Shown: positions 38,461 through 47,870 of the stretch, one piece after another | Layout of the letters: each line of letters begins with the position of its first letter | Numbering within the stretch: the first letter of the stretch is position 1 | Source: Lentibacillus halodurans | GTDB taxonomy: Bacteria > Bacillota > Bacilli > Bacillales > Amphibacillaceae | NCBI RefSeq assembly: GCF_900112045.1 | Contig: NZ_FOJW01000002.1 | Coordinates: forward strand, 193,962 to 257,961 | Direction of reading: 5' to 3' | DNA: 64,000 nt | Position numbers and translations under genes: made by a program | The notes under the pieces: generated by a model | The model's database searches: none | Seen by the model: only the letters and a program-made list of their open reading frames with translations | What the model was told of the DNA's origin: nothing

Positions 38461-39888
38461 TTGAGTATCAAACTTGGTGACATTTCATATGAAGATCGTG
38501 TGCAGAAAGGCGTAGAGAATGATTTTATGCGCCAGGCTGTTGCTTCTGCGCAGGGGCGGTTCAGAAGCGGAAGGCAAAATCAGGCGGATAAATGGGGGAA
38601 TTGGGAAGATTGGCGTACACTTGGCGATGAAATCCGTACACATACACTGGAAAACATTGATTATTATTTACAACTGTTAAGTGATAACGTATCTAAACGT
38701 GGCGGGAATGTCTTTTTTGCCCAAACGGCTGAAGAGGCCAACCATTACATTCAAAATGTAGTCAAGGAAAAGAATGCAAAAAAAATTGTCAAATCCAAAT
38801 CGATGGTTACTGAAGAAATCGGTATGAATGAGGCACTGGAGGAAGTGGGTGCTGACGTTGTTGAATCCGATCTGGGTGAGTGGATTTTGCAATTGGATGA
38901 AGATCCGCCATCCCATATTGTCGCACCGGCAGTACATAAGAATAAAGAGCAGGTAAAGGAAACATTTGCCGAAAAGAAAGGGTATCACCAATCGTCAAAA
39001 CCAGAAGAACTGGCAGGATTTGCCCGTGAACAGTTAAGGCAGGAATTTTTATCCGCTGATGTCGGGGTAACCGGCTGCAATTTTGCGGTGGCGGAGTCTG
39101 GTGCTGTCACGTTTGTTACCAACGAAGGCAATGCCAGAATGGTTACGGCAATTCCGGATACGCAAATATCTGTGATGGGGATGGAGCGTGTTGTACCGAC
39201 TTATGAGGAACTCGATATCCTTGTCAGCCTGTTGACACGCGCGGCAGTAGGCCAGGATTTGACTAGTTATGTTACTTCCATTACTGGGACCTGTCATGAA
39301 GGGGAAAGCGATGGTCCGGAAGAATATCATCTGGTCATTGTTGATAATGGCCGTTCCAGTATTTTAGGGACGGAATTTCAGTCAGCACTTCATTGTATCC
39401 GCTGTGCAGCATGCATCAATGTTTGTCCGGTTTATCGCCATGTTGGCGGGCATGCGTATGGATCCGTTTACCCAGGGCCGATCGGTGCTGTATTAACGCC
39501 TCTCTTGGATGGGTATGAAGATCATAAGGAACTGCCATATGCCTCCTCATTGTGTGGGGCTTGCACCGAGGTTTGTCCTGTAAAAATTCCGCTTCATGAA
39601 CAATTGATTCGCCATCGTGAAATCATCGTCGAACAGGAAAAAAAGTCGCCAAAATCGGAGCAATTGGCGATGAAAGGTTTTGCAAAATGGGGATCGAATC
39701 CAGCGGCATATAAAATGAGTACAGCCATGGCTCGTTCTGCGACCAAACCATGGATGAAAGATGAAACGATCACAAATGGTCCAGGTCCGTTAAAAGGCTG
39801 GACGGTCAACCGGGATTTTCCCGCTCCGGCCAAACAAACTTTCCGTTCATGGTTTAAAGAACGGCAAAAAGGAGGCGAAAGCCAATGA
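38461..39888 (+). CDS. lutB: L-lactate utilisation iron-sulphur protein LutB
   Basis: 475 residues from TTG. GGAGGGG ends seven bases before it, which rules out the earlier ATG at 38440 that precedes the ribosome binding site. The body closely follows B. subtilis LutB as I know it ([40 protein letters not shown]-like [14 protein letters not shown]). Two 4Fe-4S clusters are bound by [19 protein letters not shown] and [18 protein letters not shown]. It transfers electrons during lactate oxidation. Its stop overlaps the lutC start (ATGA). Confidence 0.95.
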   Translation: MSIKLGDISYEDRVQKGVENDFMRQAVASAQGRFRSGRQNQADKWGNWEDWRTLGDEIRTHTLENIDYYLQLLSDNVSKRGGNVFFAQTAEEANHYIQNVVKEKNAKKIVKSKSMVTEEIGMNEALEEVGADVVESDLGEWILQLDEDPPSHIVAPAVHKNKEQVKETFAEKKGYHQSSKPEELAGFAREQLRQEFLSADVGVTGCNFAVAESGAVTFVTNEGNARMVTAIPDTQISVMGMERVVPTYEELDILVSLLTRAAVGQDLTSYVTSITGTCHEGESDGPEEYHLVIVDNGRSSILGTEFQSALHCIRCAACINVCPVYRHVGGHAYGSVYPGPIGAVLTPLLDGYEDHKELPYASSLCGACTEVCPVKIPLHEQLIRHREIIVEQEKKSPKSEQLAMKGFAKWGSNPAAYKMSTAMARSATKPWMKDETITNGPGPLKGWTVNRDFPAPAKQTFRSWFKERQKGGESQ

Positions 39889-40592
39889 CCATCATGAACA
39901 GGGAGGCGTTTTTAGAGCACGTGACAGCGAATTTACACCGGCCGCGGAGAACGAACGGAGTCGAAAGGCCGCAGTGGAGCATTCGTCCGCAAGATGAGGT
40001 GCTGAAAGGCTTATCGAAGGACGAACTGGTGGATGTATTGGAAGAGCACTGTAAGGTTATTCATACAAATTTTAAAAGGACTGATCGGGATGGGCTGGCA
40101 GCTATTCTAAAAGAAACAATTGAAGGTTATAAAGCCAAAGCAATTGTCGCTTCCAGTGATTCACGTAACGAAGATTATGGTTTACATGACTTTTATCAAA
40201 AATTGAAAGATGACGGCAATGAGGTCCATTTATGGGATGAAACAAATGGTAAAGAAAATCAGGCATTCGCTGAGCGTGCAGATGTCGGTATAACATTCAG
40301 TGATATAACGCTTGCTGAATCCGGTACGGTGACATTATTCAACAACAAATATAATGGCCGTTCGATTAGCCTGATGCCCAGAACTTATATAGCCATTATT
40401 CCGAAGAGCACAATTGTGCCTAGAATGACCCAGGCAACAAAGCAGATCCACGAAGCAAATCAGGCTGGAGATGGTGTTGCGTCATGCATTAGTTTTGTGA
40501 CAGGGCCCAGCAACAGCGCAGATATTGAAATGAACCTGATTGTCGGTGTGCATGGGCCAGTTGACGTGACGTATATCATGGTGGAAGATTGA
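39885..40592 (+). CDS. lutC: L-lactate utilisation protein LutC
   Basis: 235 residues. LutC is the third member of the lactate-oxidation complex, with an LUD domain. Typical sequence includes the N-terminal [29 protein letters not shown] and the C-terminal [20 protein letters not shown] with [20 protein letters not shown] precedes the ATG and it overlaps lutB by four bases. Its own stop overlaps the ATG of the nuclease-like gene by one base, an unusual neighbour for this operon. Confidence 0.95.
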   Translation: MTIMNREAFLEHVTANLHRPRRTNGVERPQWSIRPQDEVLKGLSKDELVDVLEEHCKVIHTNFKRTDRDGLAAILKETIEGYKAKAIVASSDSRNEDYGLHDFYQKLKDDGNEVHLWDETNGKENQAFAERADVGITFSDITLAESGTVTLFNNKYNGRSISLMPRTYIAIIPKSTIVPRMTQATKQIHEANQAGDGVASCISFVTGPSNSADIEMNLIVGVHGPVDVTYIMVED

Positions 40593-41284
40593 TGAGGTTT
40601 GGCATATTTTTTAATACTCTGGAAGGTGCTAAAGTGAGTGGTACGAAGGATGAAAAAGTACAAAACATCATCGATTACTATGAAAATGTATCAACGCCTA
40701 ATTCTACTGATCCAGCAGATGAAAGAGCCAGACTATATGACTTTTATGAGGAACTGGCATCAAGAGATTATAAAGCGTTACGTGTTAATAAAATCATTGA
40801 TAAAGACCTTAATGTGGAGAAATATTTTGAAGAAGCAACGCGTTATCTATTTGAAAAGAAATTAGGGTTACAACTAGTTAATATGAAGGGGTCAAAACAT
40901 GCTGATGGGAAATTGAAGTATAACGCTGGGGAAGCCATACTATGGGATAATAAAAGCACTGAAAACGCTTATACTTTTCCCGAAGAGCATTTTAGCCAAT
41001 TTTTAGGTTATATCCGTTCAGATGAAATGCGTATAACCACCTTTTTAGTTATAGTTCATGACTATACAAAAGATGCTGTTGCACAAGCCCAAAAACTAAA
41101 GGCATTCTCTGAACAGGATACAGATGTTGCACTTATAAAAGCCTCAGATTTAAAGTATGTAGCTGAAGAATGGAAGAGCTTTTCCGATCAAAAAAATCCA
41201 GCATTTGATTTGCAGGTGTTTAATTTAACAGGTGAATTGAACCGTAATTTATTAATGAGCAGGATGAAATGGGTACTTAAATAG
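40592..41284 (+). CDS. PD-(D/E)XK-like nuclease domain protein, possibly a restriction enzyme remnant
   Basis: 230 residues beginning one base into the lutC stop. The pattern Asp105-Gly, Glu114, then ILWD119NK121S followed by a Gln/Phe-rich helix (HFSQFLGYIR) resembles the PD-(D/E)XK core of restriction endonuclease cleavage domains such as those of type IIS enzymes. The first 20 residues look less conserved and may be fortuitous in-frame sequence. It reads like the C-terminal catalytic part of a larger enzyme, with the DNA-recognition half missing. No methyltransferase gene is near. The ribosome binding site is poor, so translation may depend on coupling to lutC. Confidence 0.5.
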   Translation: MRFGIFFNTLEGAKVSGTKDEKVQNIIDYYENVSTPNSTDPADERARLYDFYEELASRDYKALRVNKIIDKDLNVEKYFEEATRYLFEKKLGLQLVNMKGSKHADGKLKYNAGEAILWDNKSTENAYTFPEEHFSQFLGYIRSDEMRITTFLVIVHDYTKDAVAQAQKLKAFSEQDTDVALIKASDLKYVAEEWKSFSDQKNPAFDLQVFNLTGELNRNLLMSRMKWVLK

Positions 41285-41506
41285 TAACGAAAAAATTTGG
41301 AATTTATCTGATTGGATCTTAAAAACATTGGCATTGGAACTTGGCAGAGTTGCAAGTAGTTTCTGTCACTGAATGGAGAATAGACTCTGCGGTTTTATCC
41401 AAAAGTTTACTAGACTATTTAGGATAATAATATGAAAATAAATGTGAAATAAAATTGAACTATCAGGTTTAAGGGCTGCAAAATAGAAAAGGAAGGAGCG
41501 GCTGAA

Positions 41507-42637
41507 ATGAAAACGATCGTTATCGGAGCAGGAATTGCAGGCGCCAGTGCTGCTTACCATTTGGCAAAAAATCATAACGAAGTTGTTATGGTTGATAAAC
41601 AGCATCAAGGGAATGCAACTGCTGCCGGGGCAGGGATTGTCTGTCCGTGGATTTCCAGAGTGGATAATAACAATTGGTATGAAATTGCCAAGCGGGGTGC
41701 CAAATTTTACCCTGAGCTAATTTCCCAGTTGAAACAGGATAATGAAACGAATGTTGGTTATAAAAAAGTTGGGGCGCTGCGTGTAAGTTCAGATCCTGCT
41801 GAATTGGATGAGCTTGAACGTAAATTAAAAGATAAACAAAAAGATGCACCGGAGATGGGAGATATTGAAAGAATTGACTCTGAGCGGGCACGTGAATTAT
41901 TTCCACCTTTAAATAATAATTTGGAAGCCATTTATCTTTCTGGAGCTGCTCGTGTTGATGGACGATTATTAAGAGATGCTTTAAAACGTGCAGCACAAAA
42001 GCATGGAGCAAAGTTAATCAGCGGTGGAGCTGAATTGATTCAAGAGGATAAGCACGTTAAAGGTATTACAGTGAATGGGGACGTCATTCATTCCGACTCG
42101 GTTATTGTGGCGGCGGGTACATGGGCACCTTCATTATTAAAACCCTTGGGTGTTGATTTGAAAATAGAGCCTCAACGGGGACAGATTGCCCATATTAAAC
42201 TGCCTGAAACGGATACATCCAGCTGGCCTGTCGTATTGCCGCAGACTGGTCATTATATGCTGGCCTTTGACGATTCCAGAGTCGTAACAGGGGCAACCCG
42301 AGAAACGGGATCAGGATTTGATTATCGCAGAACTTTCGGAGGAATTTTTGAAGTGATGAATGAAGCATTAACGCTAGCACCGGGACTGATCGACGGAACA
42401 TTAGAGGAAATGCGGATTGGCTTTAGACCGATGGGACCAGATATTTCACCGTTACTCGGACCGATAGAACCGTTTGAAAATGTCGTCCTGGCCAATGGGC
42501 TGGGTGCTTCTGGTCTGACAATGGGGCCATATATTGGCAATCTGGCAGCGTCCATCATAATGGGAAAAACCAGTGATATTGATTTATCGCCTTACGATCC
42601 AATGCGGGCAGCTGCATTCAGGAATTCGTTCTATTAA
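41507..42637 (+). CDS. FAD-dependent amino-acid oxidoreductase (DAO family)
   Basis: 376 residues. The N-terminal FAD motif IVIGAGIAGASAAYHLA and the C-terminal IGFRPMGPDISPLLGPI and NGLGASGLTMGPYIGNL define a DAO-type flavoenzyme (glycine oxidase or D-amino-acid dehydrogenase group). It oxidises an amine or D-amino acid; the substrate cannot be read from sequence. AAGGAAGGAG precedes the ATG. It appears monocistronic, flanked by non-coding DNA on both sides. Confidence 0.85.
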   Translation: MKTIVIGAGIAGASAAYHLAKNHNEVVMVDKQHQGNATAAGAGIVCPWISRVDNNNWYEIAKRGAKFYPELISQLKQDNETNVGYKKVGALRVSSDPAELDELERKLKDKQKDAPEMGDIERIDSERARELFPPLNNNLEAIYLSGAARVDGRLLRDALKRAAQKHGAKLISGGAELIQEDKHVKGITVNGDVIHSDSVIVAAGTWAPSLLKPLGVDLKIEPQRGQIAHIKLPETDTSSWPVVLPQTGHYMLAFDDSRVVTGATRETGSGFDYRRTFGGIFEVMNEALTLAPGLIDGTLEEMRIGFRPMGPDISPLLGPIEPFENVVLANGLGASGLTMGPYIGNLAASIIMGKTSDIDLSPYDPMRAAAFRNSFY

Positions 42638-42960
42638 GTGAAATTACTAAGTTATAATGTGCATGTTTCCCTCATAATATGCAAATAATTATATTTTTTA
42701 GAAAAAATCATCAGAATACTCGTTTTTAATTTGGGGTCATGAGTCATGATATACTATGGTCAGAATGAACACCCCGTTAAGTTCCCACAAATTCATAGAG
42801 GATGTGTACATATGGTACTTACTAAGCCCACTTATGTGAATGCTGCTGATTACACTGCACCTATGAAAGTAGGAGAAGCCCCCGATGATTACGAAGACAA
42901 AGGAAAACCACACAAAGTGATAGAACAAATCTGCAGAAACGAGTACCGCTTGAAAAACGC
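42638..42960 (+). other. Intergenic stretch with a possible small ORF
   Basis: An ATG at 42812, with AGAGGATG upstream, opens MVLTKPTYVNAADYTAPMKV then GEAPDDYEDKGKPHKVIEQ and runs to 42970, into the Rpn pseudogene. The hydrophilic stretch is protein-like but the end is probably not native. No family recognised and no clear promoter. Confidence 0.3.
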
Positions 42961-43150
42961 ATGGATTTGAAAATTGATTACGCTTTTAAACAGCTTTTTG
43001 GAAATGAACAGAATAAAGATATCACAGTTGTGTTTTTAAATGCGATTTTGCATCAAACAGGCCGGAATTGGATTAAGGATACGCTTTCGCTGATAAGGAA
43101 ATGGGTAGCGAGTACTATGAAGATAAAAAGTCAAGGCTGAATTTGCTGAT
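42961..43150 (+). pseudogene. Remnant of an Rpn-family recombination-promoting nuclease/transposase
   Basis: The frame from 42961 reads MDLKIDYAFKQLFGNEQNKD and ITVVFLNAILHQT, the N-terminus of Rpn/PD-(D/E)XK transposase-like proteins (normally about 280-300 residues). Near 43095 the homology continues in another frame as EMGSEYYEDKKSRLNLL, where the family has ELGSEYYEDKKSRLD. It then breaks off. The gene is thus shortened, frameshifted and inactive, a trace of mobile DNA. Confidence 0.65.
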
Positions 43151-43318
43151 CTGACGGAAAGTAATGAGTGGATAGTTAAGACAGGTGAAGGGCTAAAATT
43201 CGGACAGGTTATCAGTTTTTGTTCGTATATTTTGAATGTATCTATCAAAAATAAGGCTTATAAATAACAACGCAGCTTATTTTAAGTCAACAATAAAACT
43301 GGAGGAAGGCAACATAAG

Positions 43319-44050
43319 ATGAAACAGCCAATTAAACCTGTCATTGGAATTACCAGTTCGGTTGTCAACCACAATAATATTAAGAGTGTTAATCTGCACG
43401 AAAGATTCATCAGTTCGGTGATACAAGCAGGGGGTATTCCCATTGTCATTCCAAATGGCACGAATGATATGCCGGAAGTGTGGACGTCTATCTGTGATGG
43501 CTTGATTTTAAGCAGCGGTGAGGATATCGATCCTAATTCTTTTCAGGAAAATCCTGATCCCAAATTACAAAAAATCAATGTCAATCGTGATGAGATCGAA
43601 ATGGCACTGGTCCATCATGCACTTAAACAGAAAAAGCCCATCTTCGCTATCTGCAGAGGCATCACATTGTTGAATGTTGCTTTAGGGGGTACGGTCATTC
43701 AGGATATTGAAACCAAAGCCCCTCATGCCATCAAACATTATCAGCTTGCAGGCAGGTCTGAAGCGACACATGATATACAGATTGAGTACGGAAGCAGGTT
43801 ATATGAATTAGTAAATCGTTCAGAAATACGGGTTAACAGTATGCATCATCAGGCAATTGATATGCTTGCATCGGGTCTGAAGGTGACAGCAGTAACGCCT
43901 GATGGTATGATTGAGGCAGTTGAGGCTATCGACGAATCCTCCTCACTTTTTATGGGCGTTCAATGGCATCCAGAAGAGATGGCAAGCGATGATCCGACGA
44001 TGCAGAAATTATTTAAAGCCTTCGTAAATGAATGCACTAATAGCCAATAA
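43319..44050 (+). CDS. Class I glutamine-amidotransferase-like hydrolase (peptidase C26)
   Basis: 243 residues. The nucleophile elbow AICRGITLLN and the C-terminal GVQWHPEEM supply the Cys-His-Glu triad of the gamma-glutamyl-GABA hydrolase (PuuD-like) group; HHQAIDMLASGL is also typical. It probably cleaves a gamma-glutamyl amide in amine or polyamine breakdown. GGAGGAAGGC lies upstream of the ATG. The following gene, a GGCT-like protein, begins 30 bases later, so glutamyl chemistry may link the two. Confidence 0.85.
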   Translation: MKQPIKPVIGITSSVVNHNNIKSVNLHERFISSVIQAGGIPIVIPNGTNDMPEVWTSICDGLILSSGEDIDPNSFQENPDPKLQKINVNRDEIEMALVHHALKQKKPIFAICRGITLLNVALGGTVIQDIETKAPHAIKHYQLAGRSEATHDIQIEYGSRLYELVNRSEIRVNSMHHQAIDMLASGLKVTAVTPDGMIEAVEAIDESSSLFMGVQWHPEEMASDDPTMQKLFKAFVNECTNSQ

Positions 44051-44080
44051 GTTCTGAAGAGACATCTAAAGCTTTAGGAT

Positions 44081-44722
44081 GTGATCGTTATTGATACAAA
44101 ACTAGAAAAAGAAACTTATGTATGGTATGCCAGTTTTGGATCTAATTTAAGCAGAGAAAGATTTTTTTGTTACATTAAAGGCGGTAAACCCGAAGGATCT
44201 GAAAAAGTGGAGATTGGGTGCAGTGATCGGTCACTTCCAGTAAAAGAGGCAACGCATGTGATGCATTACCCTTTATATTTCGCAAAACAGTCCGATCGTT
44301 GGCAGCATCAGGGTGTTGCTTTTATAGGATTGAATCATGATGAAAAATATCACACATACAGCAGGAAATATCTCATAACAGTCGGGCAGTTTATGGATGT
44401 TGTGAAACAGGAAAATGACGGCGCAGACCTTAATATCGATTTAGATGAAATAATGTGGATTGGGGCGAAAACCTTGCGCGATTCATGGTACGGAACAATT
44501 TTATATTTAGGTAAGGAAGATGGATACCCAATTTTTACATTTACAGCTGACTGGAATTTGGATGTTCCTTTGAATAAACCGTCTCATGAATATCTGAGCA
44601 TGATCATTAAGGGTTTAAAAACAACGTTAAAACTTGATGATACAGAAATTATTAATTATCTGATTATAAAACCGGGAATCGACGGACATTACAGCCGAAA
44701 GGATATTCAAAAACTGATTTGA
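44081..44722 (+). CDS. Gamma-glutamylcyclotransferase-like protein
   Basis: 213 residues. The N-terminal VWYASFGSNLSRERFFCYI carries the YGSN-type loop of the GGCT fold, which releases 5-oxoproline from gamma-glutamyl compounds. A catalytic Glu cannot be fixed by eye. The GTG start at 44081 has only a weak AGGAT close by, so the true start is uncertain, but the YASFGSNL motif must be included. It probably forms an operon with the upstream C26 hydrolase. Confidence 0.5.
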   Translation: MIVIDTKLEKETYVWYASFGSNLSRERFFCYIKGGKPEGSEKVEIGCSDRSLPVKEATHVMHYPLYFAKQSDRWQHQGVAFIGLNHDEKYHTYSRKYLITVGQFMDVVKQENDGADLNIDLDEIMWIGAKTLRDSWYGTILYLGKEDGYPIFTFTADWNLDVPLNKPSHEYLSMIIKGLKTTLKLDDTEIINYLIIKPGIDGHYSRKDIQKLI

Positions 44723-44911
44723 TTGCAGGCTTCTTGAAGAACCATGACAGAATCCATCAACTAAGCACCTATTTCAAGGTTTAGTCATTTATTGGCTAAG
44801 CTATTTTTACTGCTTCGTATCTGTTTTTTGCACAAAACAAGCAGGATGTAAACAGTTTTACGTAGAATATTTATAGTGGATAGTCTATTCGAAAATGGGG
44901 AGAGGATTATC

Positions 44912-45190
44912 ATGAGATATTATGCTGTTTTTTTGCCAATGAAAGATGTAGAAAAAAGTAAAGAATTCCGGTCACAGCACCTTAAGTTCCTGGAACAAAT
45001 GAGGCAGGAGAAGAAGGTATTAATGAATGGTAAATTTACAGATGGTTCAGGAGGATTGGTTATTTACGCGGCCGATACTTTAGATCAGGCTGTTTCCTAT
45101 CTGAAAGAAGATCCTTATATTAAAGAAGGAGCAAGGGACTGGGAAATTCATGAGTGGGCCATGGAGACGAATGCTGAATTTGACTTTTAG
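44912..45190 (+). CDS. YciI-like protein
   Basis: 92 residues from ATG with GGGGAGAGG seven bases upstream (an earlier start at 44876 precedes that site). The ferredoxin-like fold pattern includes MRYYAVFLPM, the conserved RSQHLKFLEQM and AADTLDQAVSYLKEDPY. YciI-like proteins are small dimeric enzymes or stress proteins of mostly unknown role. It lies 48 bases before the beta-hydroxyacid dehydrogenase gene and is likely cotranscribed. Confidence 0.75.
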   Translation: MRYYAVFLPMKDVEKSKEFRSQHLKFLEQMRQEKKVLMNGKFTDGSGGLVIYAADTLDQAVSYLKEDPYIKEGARDWEIHEWAMETNAEFDF

Positions 45191-45238
45191 GCTGATATGA
45201 ACGGTCAATCCAACAATCGATACAAAGGGGAGTCAGAC

Positions 45239-46171
45239 ATGAAAATAGGCTTTGTCGGACTAGGCATTATGGGGAAACCGATGAGTAAAAATTTACTGAA
45301 AGCTGGATATGAATTAGTCATTTCCAGCAGCAAGCCTGAAACCAACAGGGAAATGCGTGAACACGGTGCAGAAGTGGTGGATGCATACATTGACTTAGCT
45401 GCTAAAGCGGAAGTTATCATCACGATGCTGCCGAATTCACCCGAAGTGAAAGAAGTTATTTTGGGAGGAGGCGGTTTAATCCATGGTTCGAAACCTGGAT
45501 CAGTCATCGTTGATATGAGCTCGATTGCACCGATCGTCAGCCAGGAAATTGGTGAAGCACTGAAGAAAAAAGATATCGGATTTCTGGATGCTCCTGTCAG
45601 TGGCGGCGAACCCAAAGCCATTGATGGAACGGTTTCAGTGATGGCAGGGGGCGATGAAGAGATTTTTGAAAAGTGTTTGCCAGTTATGGAAGCTATGGCT
45701 AGATCGGTTGTCAGAACTGGAGAGGTTGGCTCCGGGAATTCAACGAAGCTTGCTAACCAAATCATCGTTGCACTGAATATTGCAGCTGTTTCAGAAGCAT
45801 TGGTGCTGACGGAAAAAATGGGCGTTGACAATGAGTTGGTTTATAACGCCATACGGGGCGGCCTTGCCGGCAGTAATGTACTGGATGCGAAAGCGCCGAT
45901 GATGCTGGAGCGAAACTTTGATCCTGGCTTTAAGATTGACCTTCATCTGAAGGATCTAAATAATGTGATGGAAACTTCCGGTGATATGGATGTCCCGTTG
46001 CCATTAACCGCTTCAGTCCGTGAAACATTAAAAGCTTTAAAGGTTGATGGCAATGGTGAGGATGATCATGCTGCGATTGTGAAATATTATGAAAAGCTGG
46101 CTAATCTTAATGATTCATCTCAAGGGGTTCGGGATAATCAGGATAGCATGGTTCTCCACCGGGAACAGTAA
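45239..46171 (+). CDS. NAD-dependent beta-hydroxyacid dehydrogenase (tartronate-semialdehyde reductase / 3-hydroxyisobutyrate dehydrogenase type)
   Basis: 310 residues. The N-terminal GFVGLGIMGKPMSKNLLKAG binds the dinucleotide, DAPVSGGEPKA is the substrate-binding signature, and the catalytic lysine lies in STKLANQ. The ATG at 45239 follows AAAGGGGAG; an earlier in-frame start at 45197 is unlikely. The C-terminus has about 15 extra residues. Closest by pattern to GarR/GlxR tartronate semialdehyde reductases, but the substrate cannot be fixed. A small hydrophilic gene follows 20 bases downstream. Confidence 0.85.
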   Translation: MKIGFVGLGIMGKPMSKNLLKAGYELVISSSKPETNREMREHGAEVVDAYIDLAAKAEVIITMLPNSPEVKEVILGGGGLIHGSKPGSVIVDMSSIAPIVSQEIGEALKKKDIGFLDAPVSGGEPKAIDGTVSVMAGGDEEIFEKCLPVMEAMARSVVRTGEVGSGNSTKLANQIIVALNIAAVSEALVLTEKMGVDNELVYNAIRGGLAGSNVLDAKAPMMLERNFDPGFKIDLHLKDLNNVMETSGDMDVPLPLTASVRETLKALKVDGNGEDDHAAIVKYYEKLANLNDSSQGVRDNQDSMVLHREQ

Positions 46172-46191
46172 AACTGAGGGAGGTGAACCAT

Positions 46192-46392
46192 TTGGCTGAC
46201 AAGAAGAAAAAAGTCAAAGAAAATGTCAATACGGAACTTAACGGTATGGGACTTTACGGAACAACAGGAAACACTGAGGTTGAAGGCTATAGCATGTCAG
46301 GTGATATTGAAAACGCCGGAAATCTTGATAAAGGATTTAATAAAGCCGAAAAAGATATGGGGGCAAAGCCATCTTTGAAAGACTCCCCGTAA
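46192..46392 (+). CDS. Small hydrophilic protein of unknown function
   Basis: 66 residues from TTG; GAGGGAGGTG ends just before at proper spacing, so an upstream GTG inside that site is rejected. It opens MADKKKKVKENVNTELNGMG and is lysine-, glycine- and asparagine-rich with no hydrophobic core. This resembles small disordered or stress-associated proteins of sporeformers, though I recognise no family. It lies 20 bases after the dehydrogenase gene and just before a strong terminator. Confidence 0.6.
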   Translation: MADKKKKVKENVNTELNGMGLYGTTGNTEVEGYSMSGDIENAGNLDKGFNKAEKDMGAKPSLKDSP

Positions 46393-46407
46393 AAAATCGC
46401 TTATGAA

Positions 46408-46448
46408 AGGCGCATGAAAAGGATACATGCGCCTCCCATCGTTTTTTT
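46408..46448 (+). terminator. Terminator between the small protein and the symporter gene
   Basis: A perfect 9-bp stem, AGGCGCATG (46408-46416) and CATGCGCCT (46426-46434), is followed on the plus strand by TTTTTTT at 46442-46448. On the minus strand it is followed by TTT, so it may serve both convergent genes. Confidence 0.8.
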
Positions 46449-47682
46449 AGCCAGCTGCAGAATCTGACTCAATTTGTTGATCCCGCTTTTGTTCAGTCGC
46501 ATTGATGACAGCCGTCCCTGAAGCATCCCCCGTAATGTTGACTGCTGTTCGGAACATATCCATGAAACGGTCAACACCCGCAATTAATGCAATAGCCTCC
46601 AGCGGCAGATTTAATGTTGTCAAAACCAGCGTCAGCATAACCAGGCCTGCCCCCGGTACCCCTGCTGCACCAATTGAACCTAATGTTCCAATCAGAACAA
46701 CGATCATAATTTGTGTAAAGGTTAATTCAACACCGTAGGCTTGAGCTGTAAAAAGGGTAGCTATACTTAAATAAAGTGATGTTCCATCCATATTAATGGT
46801 TGCACCCAAAGGCAAAATAAAGCTAGATATCTTTTTCGATACACCTAAATTATCTTCAGAACATTTGATGGTGACCGGCAGTGTTCCTGAACTGCTTTGT
46901 GTGCTGAATGCAACAAGACTTGCCGGTGCAATACCTTTGAAAAACTGAAGCGGATTCATTTTCGCAAATGTCTTGACAGCTATAGAATAAGTGACCAGAG
47001 CGTGTATGATACAGGCAATTGCAACGACTGATATTAACTTAATCAGCGGCATTAAAACAGACAGACCGTATTCACCGATGATTGGTGCGAGCAAACCGAA
47101 TATACCAATCGGAATCAGTTTCATGATGATCCAGGTAATTTTGTACATAATCTCTGCAAATCCTTCAAAGAAGCGTTGTACAGGTTCCGCTTTTTGTCCG
47201 ACCATCGTAATACCAATACCGATGAAAATGGAAAAGAAGATAATTTGTAAAATATTTGCACTTGATAAACTTTCCATCGGGTTTGTCGGGATAATGTTTA
47301 ACAATACACTGACCACACCGTCTGTTTCCGTTGCTTCAGGTACTTCCCTTGAAGTGGAAATGTCCACCCCTGTTCCGGGGGAGAACAAAAAGGCAGCAAG
47401 CAGCCCGATACTGACGGCAACAAAGGTTGTACTGACATAGTAGAGAAATGTTTTTCCGCCAATTCTTCCCAGTGTTTCCATACTTCCGGTGCTGGCGACA
47501 CCTGTAATCAGAGATGAAACGATCAAAGGTACAATGATAAATTGAATAAGACGCAGAAATAGGTCACCTAAAGGTTGGACGATTTCAATGCTTGGTCCGA
47601 AAATAATTCCGGCCAGGATAGCAATTACAAAAGCAATTAAAATTTGTGACAGCAAGCTAATATTTCTGACCTTCTCAGCCAT
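46447..47682 (-). CDS. Dicarboxylate/amino-acid:cation symporter (GltP/DctA family)
   Basis: 411 residues, polytopic. DAACS hallmarks are the serine-rich FSTQSSSGTLPVTI re-entrant loop, GATINMDGTSLY, and the C-terminal VDRFMDMFRTAVNITGDASG substrate/sodium site. It takes up glutamate, aspartate or C4-dicarboxylates driven by Na+ or H+. AAGGGGGAA lies upstream of the ATG on the minus strand. It is transcribed convergently to the beta-hydroxyacid dehydrogenase genes. The TAA stop lies inside the T-run of the shared terminator. Confidence 0.9.
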   Translation of the reverse strand: MAEKVRNISLLSQILIAFVIAILAGIIFGPSIEIVQPLGDLFLRLIQFIIVPLIVSSLITGVASTGSMETLGRIGGKTFLYYVSTTFVAVSIGLLAAFLFSPGTGVDISTSREVPEATETDGVVSVLLNIIPTNPMESLSSANILQIIFFSIFIGIGITMVGQKAEPVQRFFEGFAEIMYKITWIIMKLIPIGIFGLLAPIIGEYGLSVLMPLIKLISVVAIACIIHALVTYSIAVKTFAKMNPLQFFKGIAPASLVAFSTQSSSGTLPVTIKCSEDNLGVSKKISSFILPLGATINMDGTSLYLSIATLFTAQAYGVELTFTQIMIVVLIGTLGSIGAAGVPGAGLVMLTLVLTTLNLPLEAIALIAGVDRFMDMFRTAVNITGDASGTAVINATEQKRDQQIESDSAAG

Positions 47683-47870
47683 TGTAAAATTTCCCCCTTA
47701 GTAGTGGTAATAAATAAATATGTTGTGTCTATCTAAATGAGAACTATTATAATTCTAATAACTCTATATTATTTGAAAAATGGGGAGAAGGCAAATTTTT
47801 TCTGATTTTCTTATTGAATATGTCATGATAGAAGCATCATGAGATCAATTAGAAAGGAGATCATCCTTCC

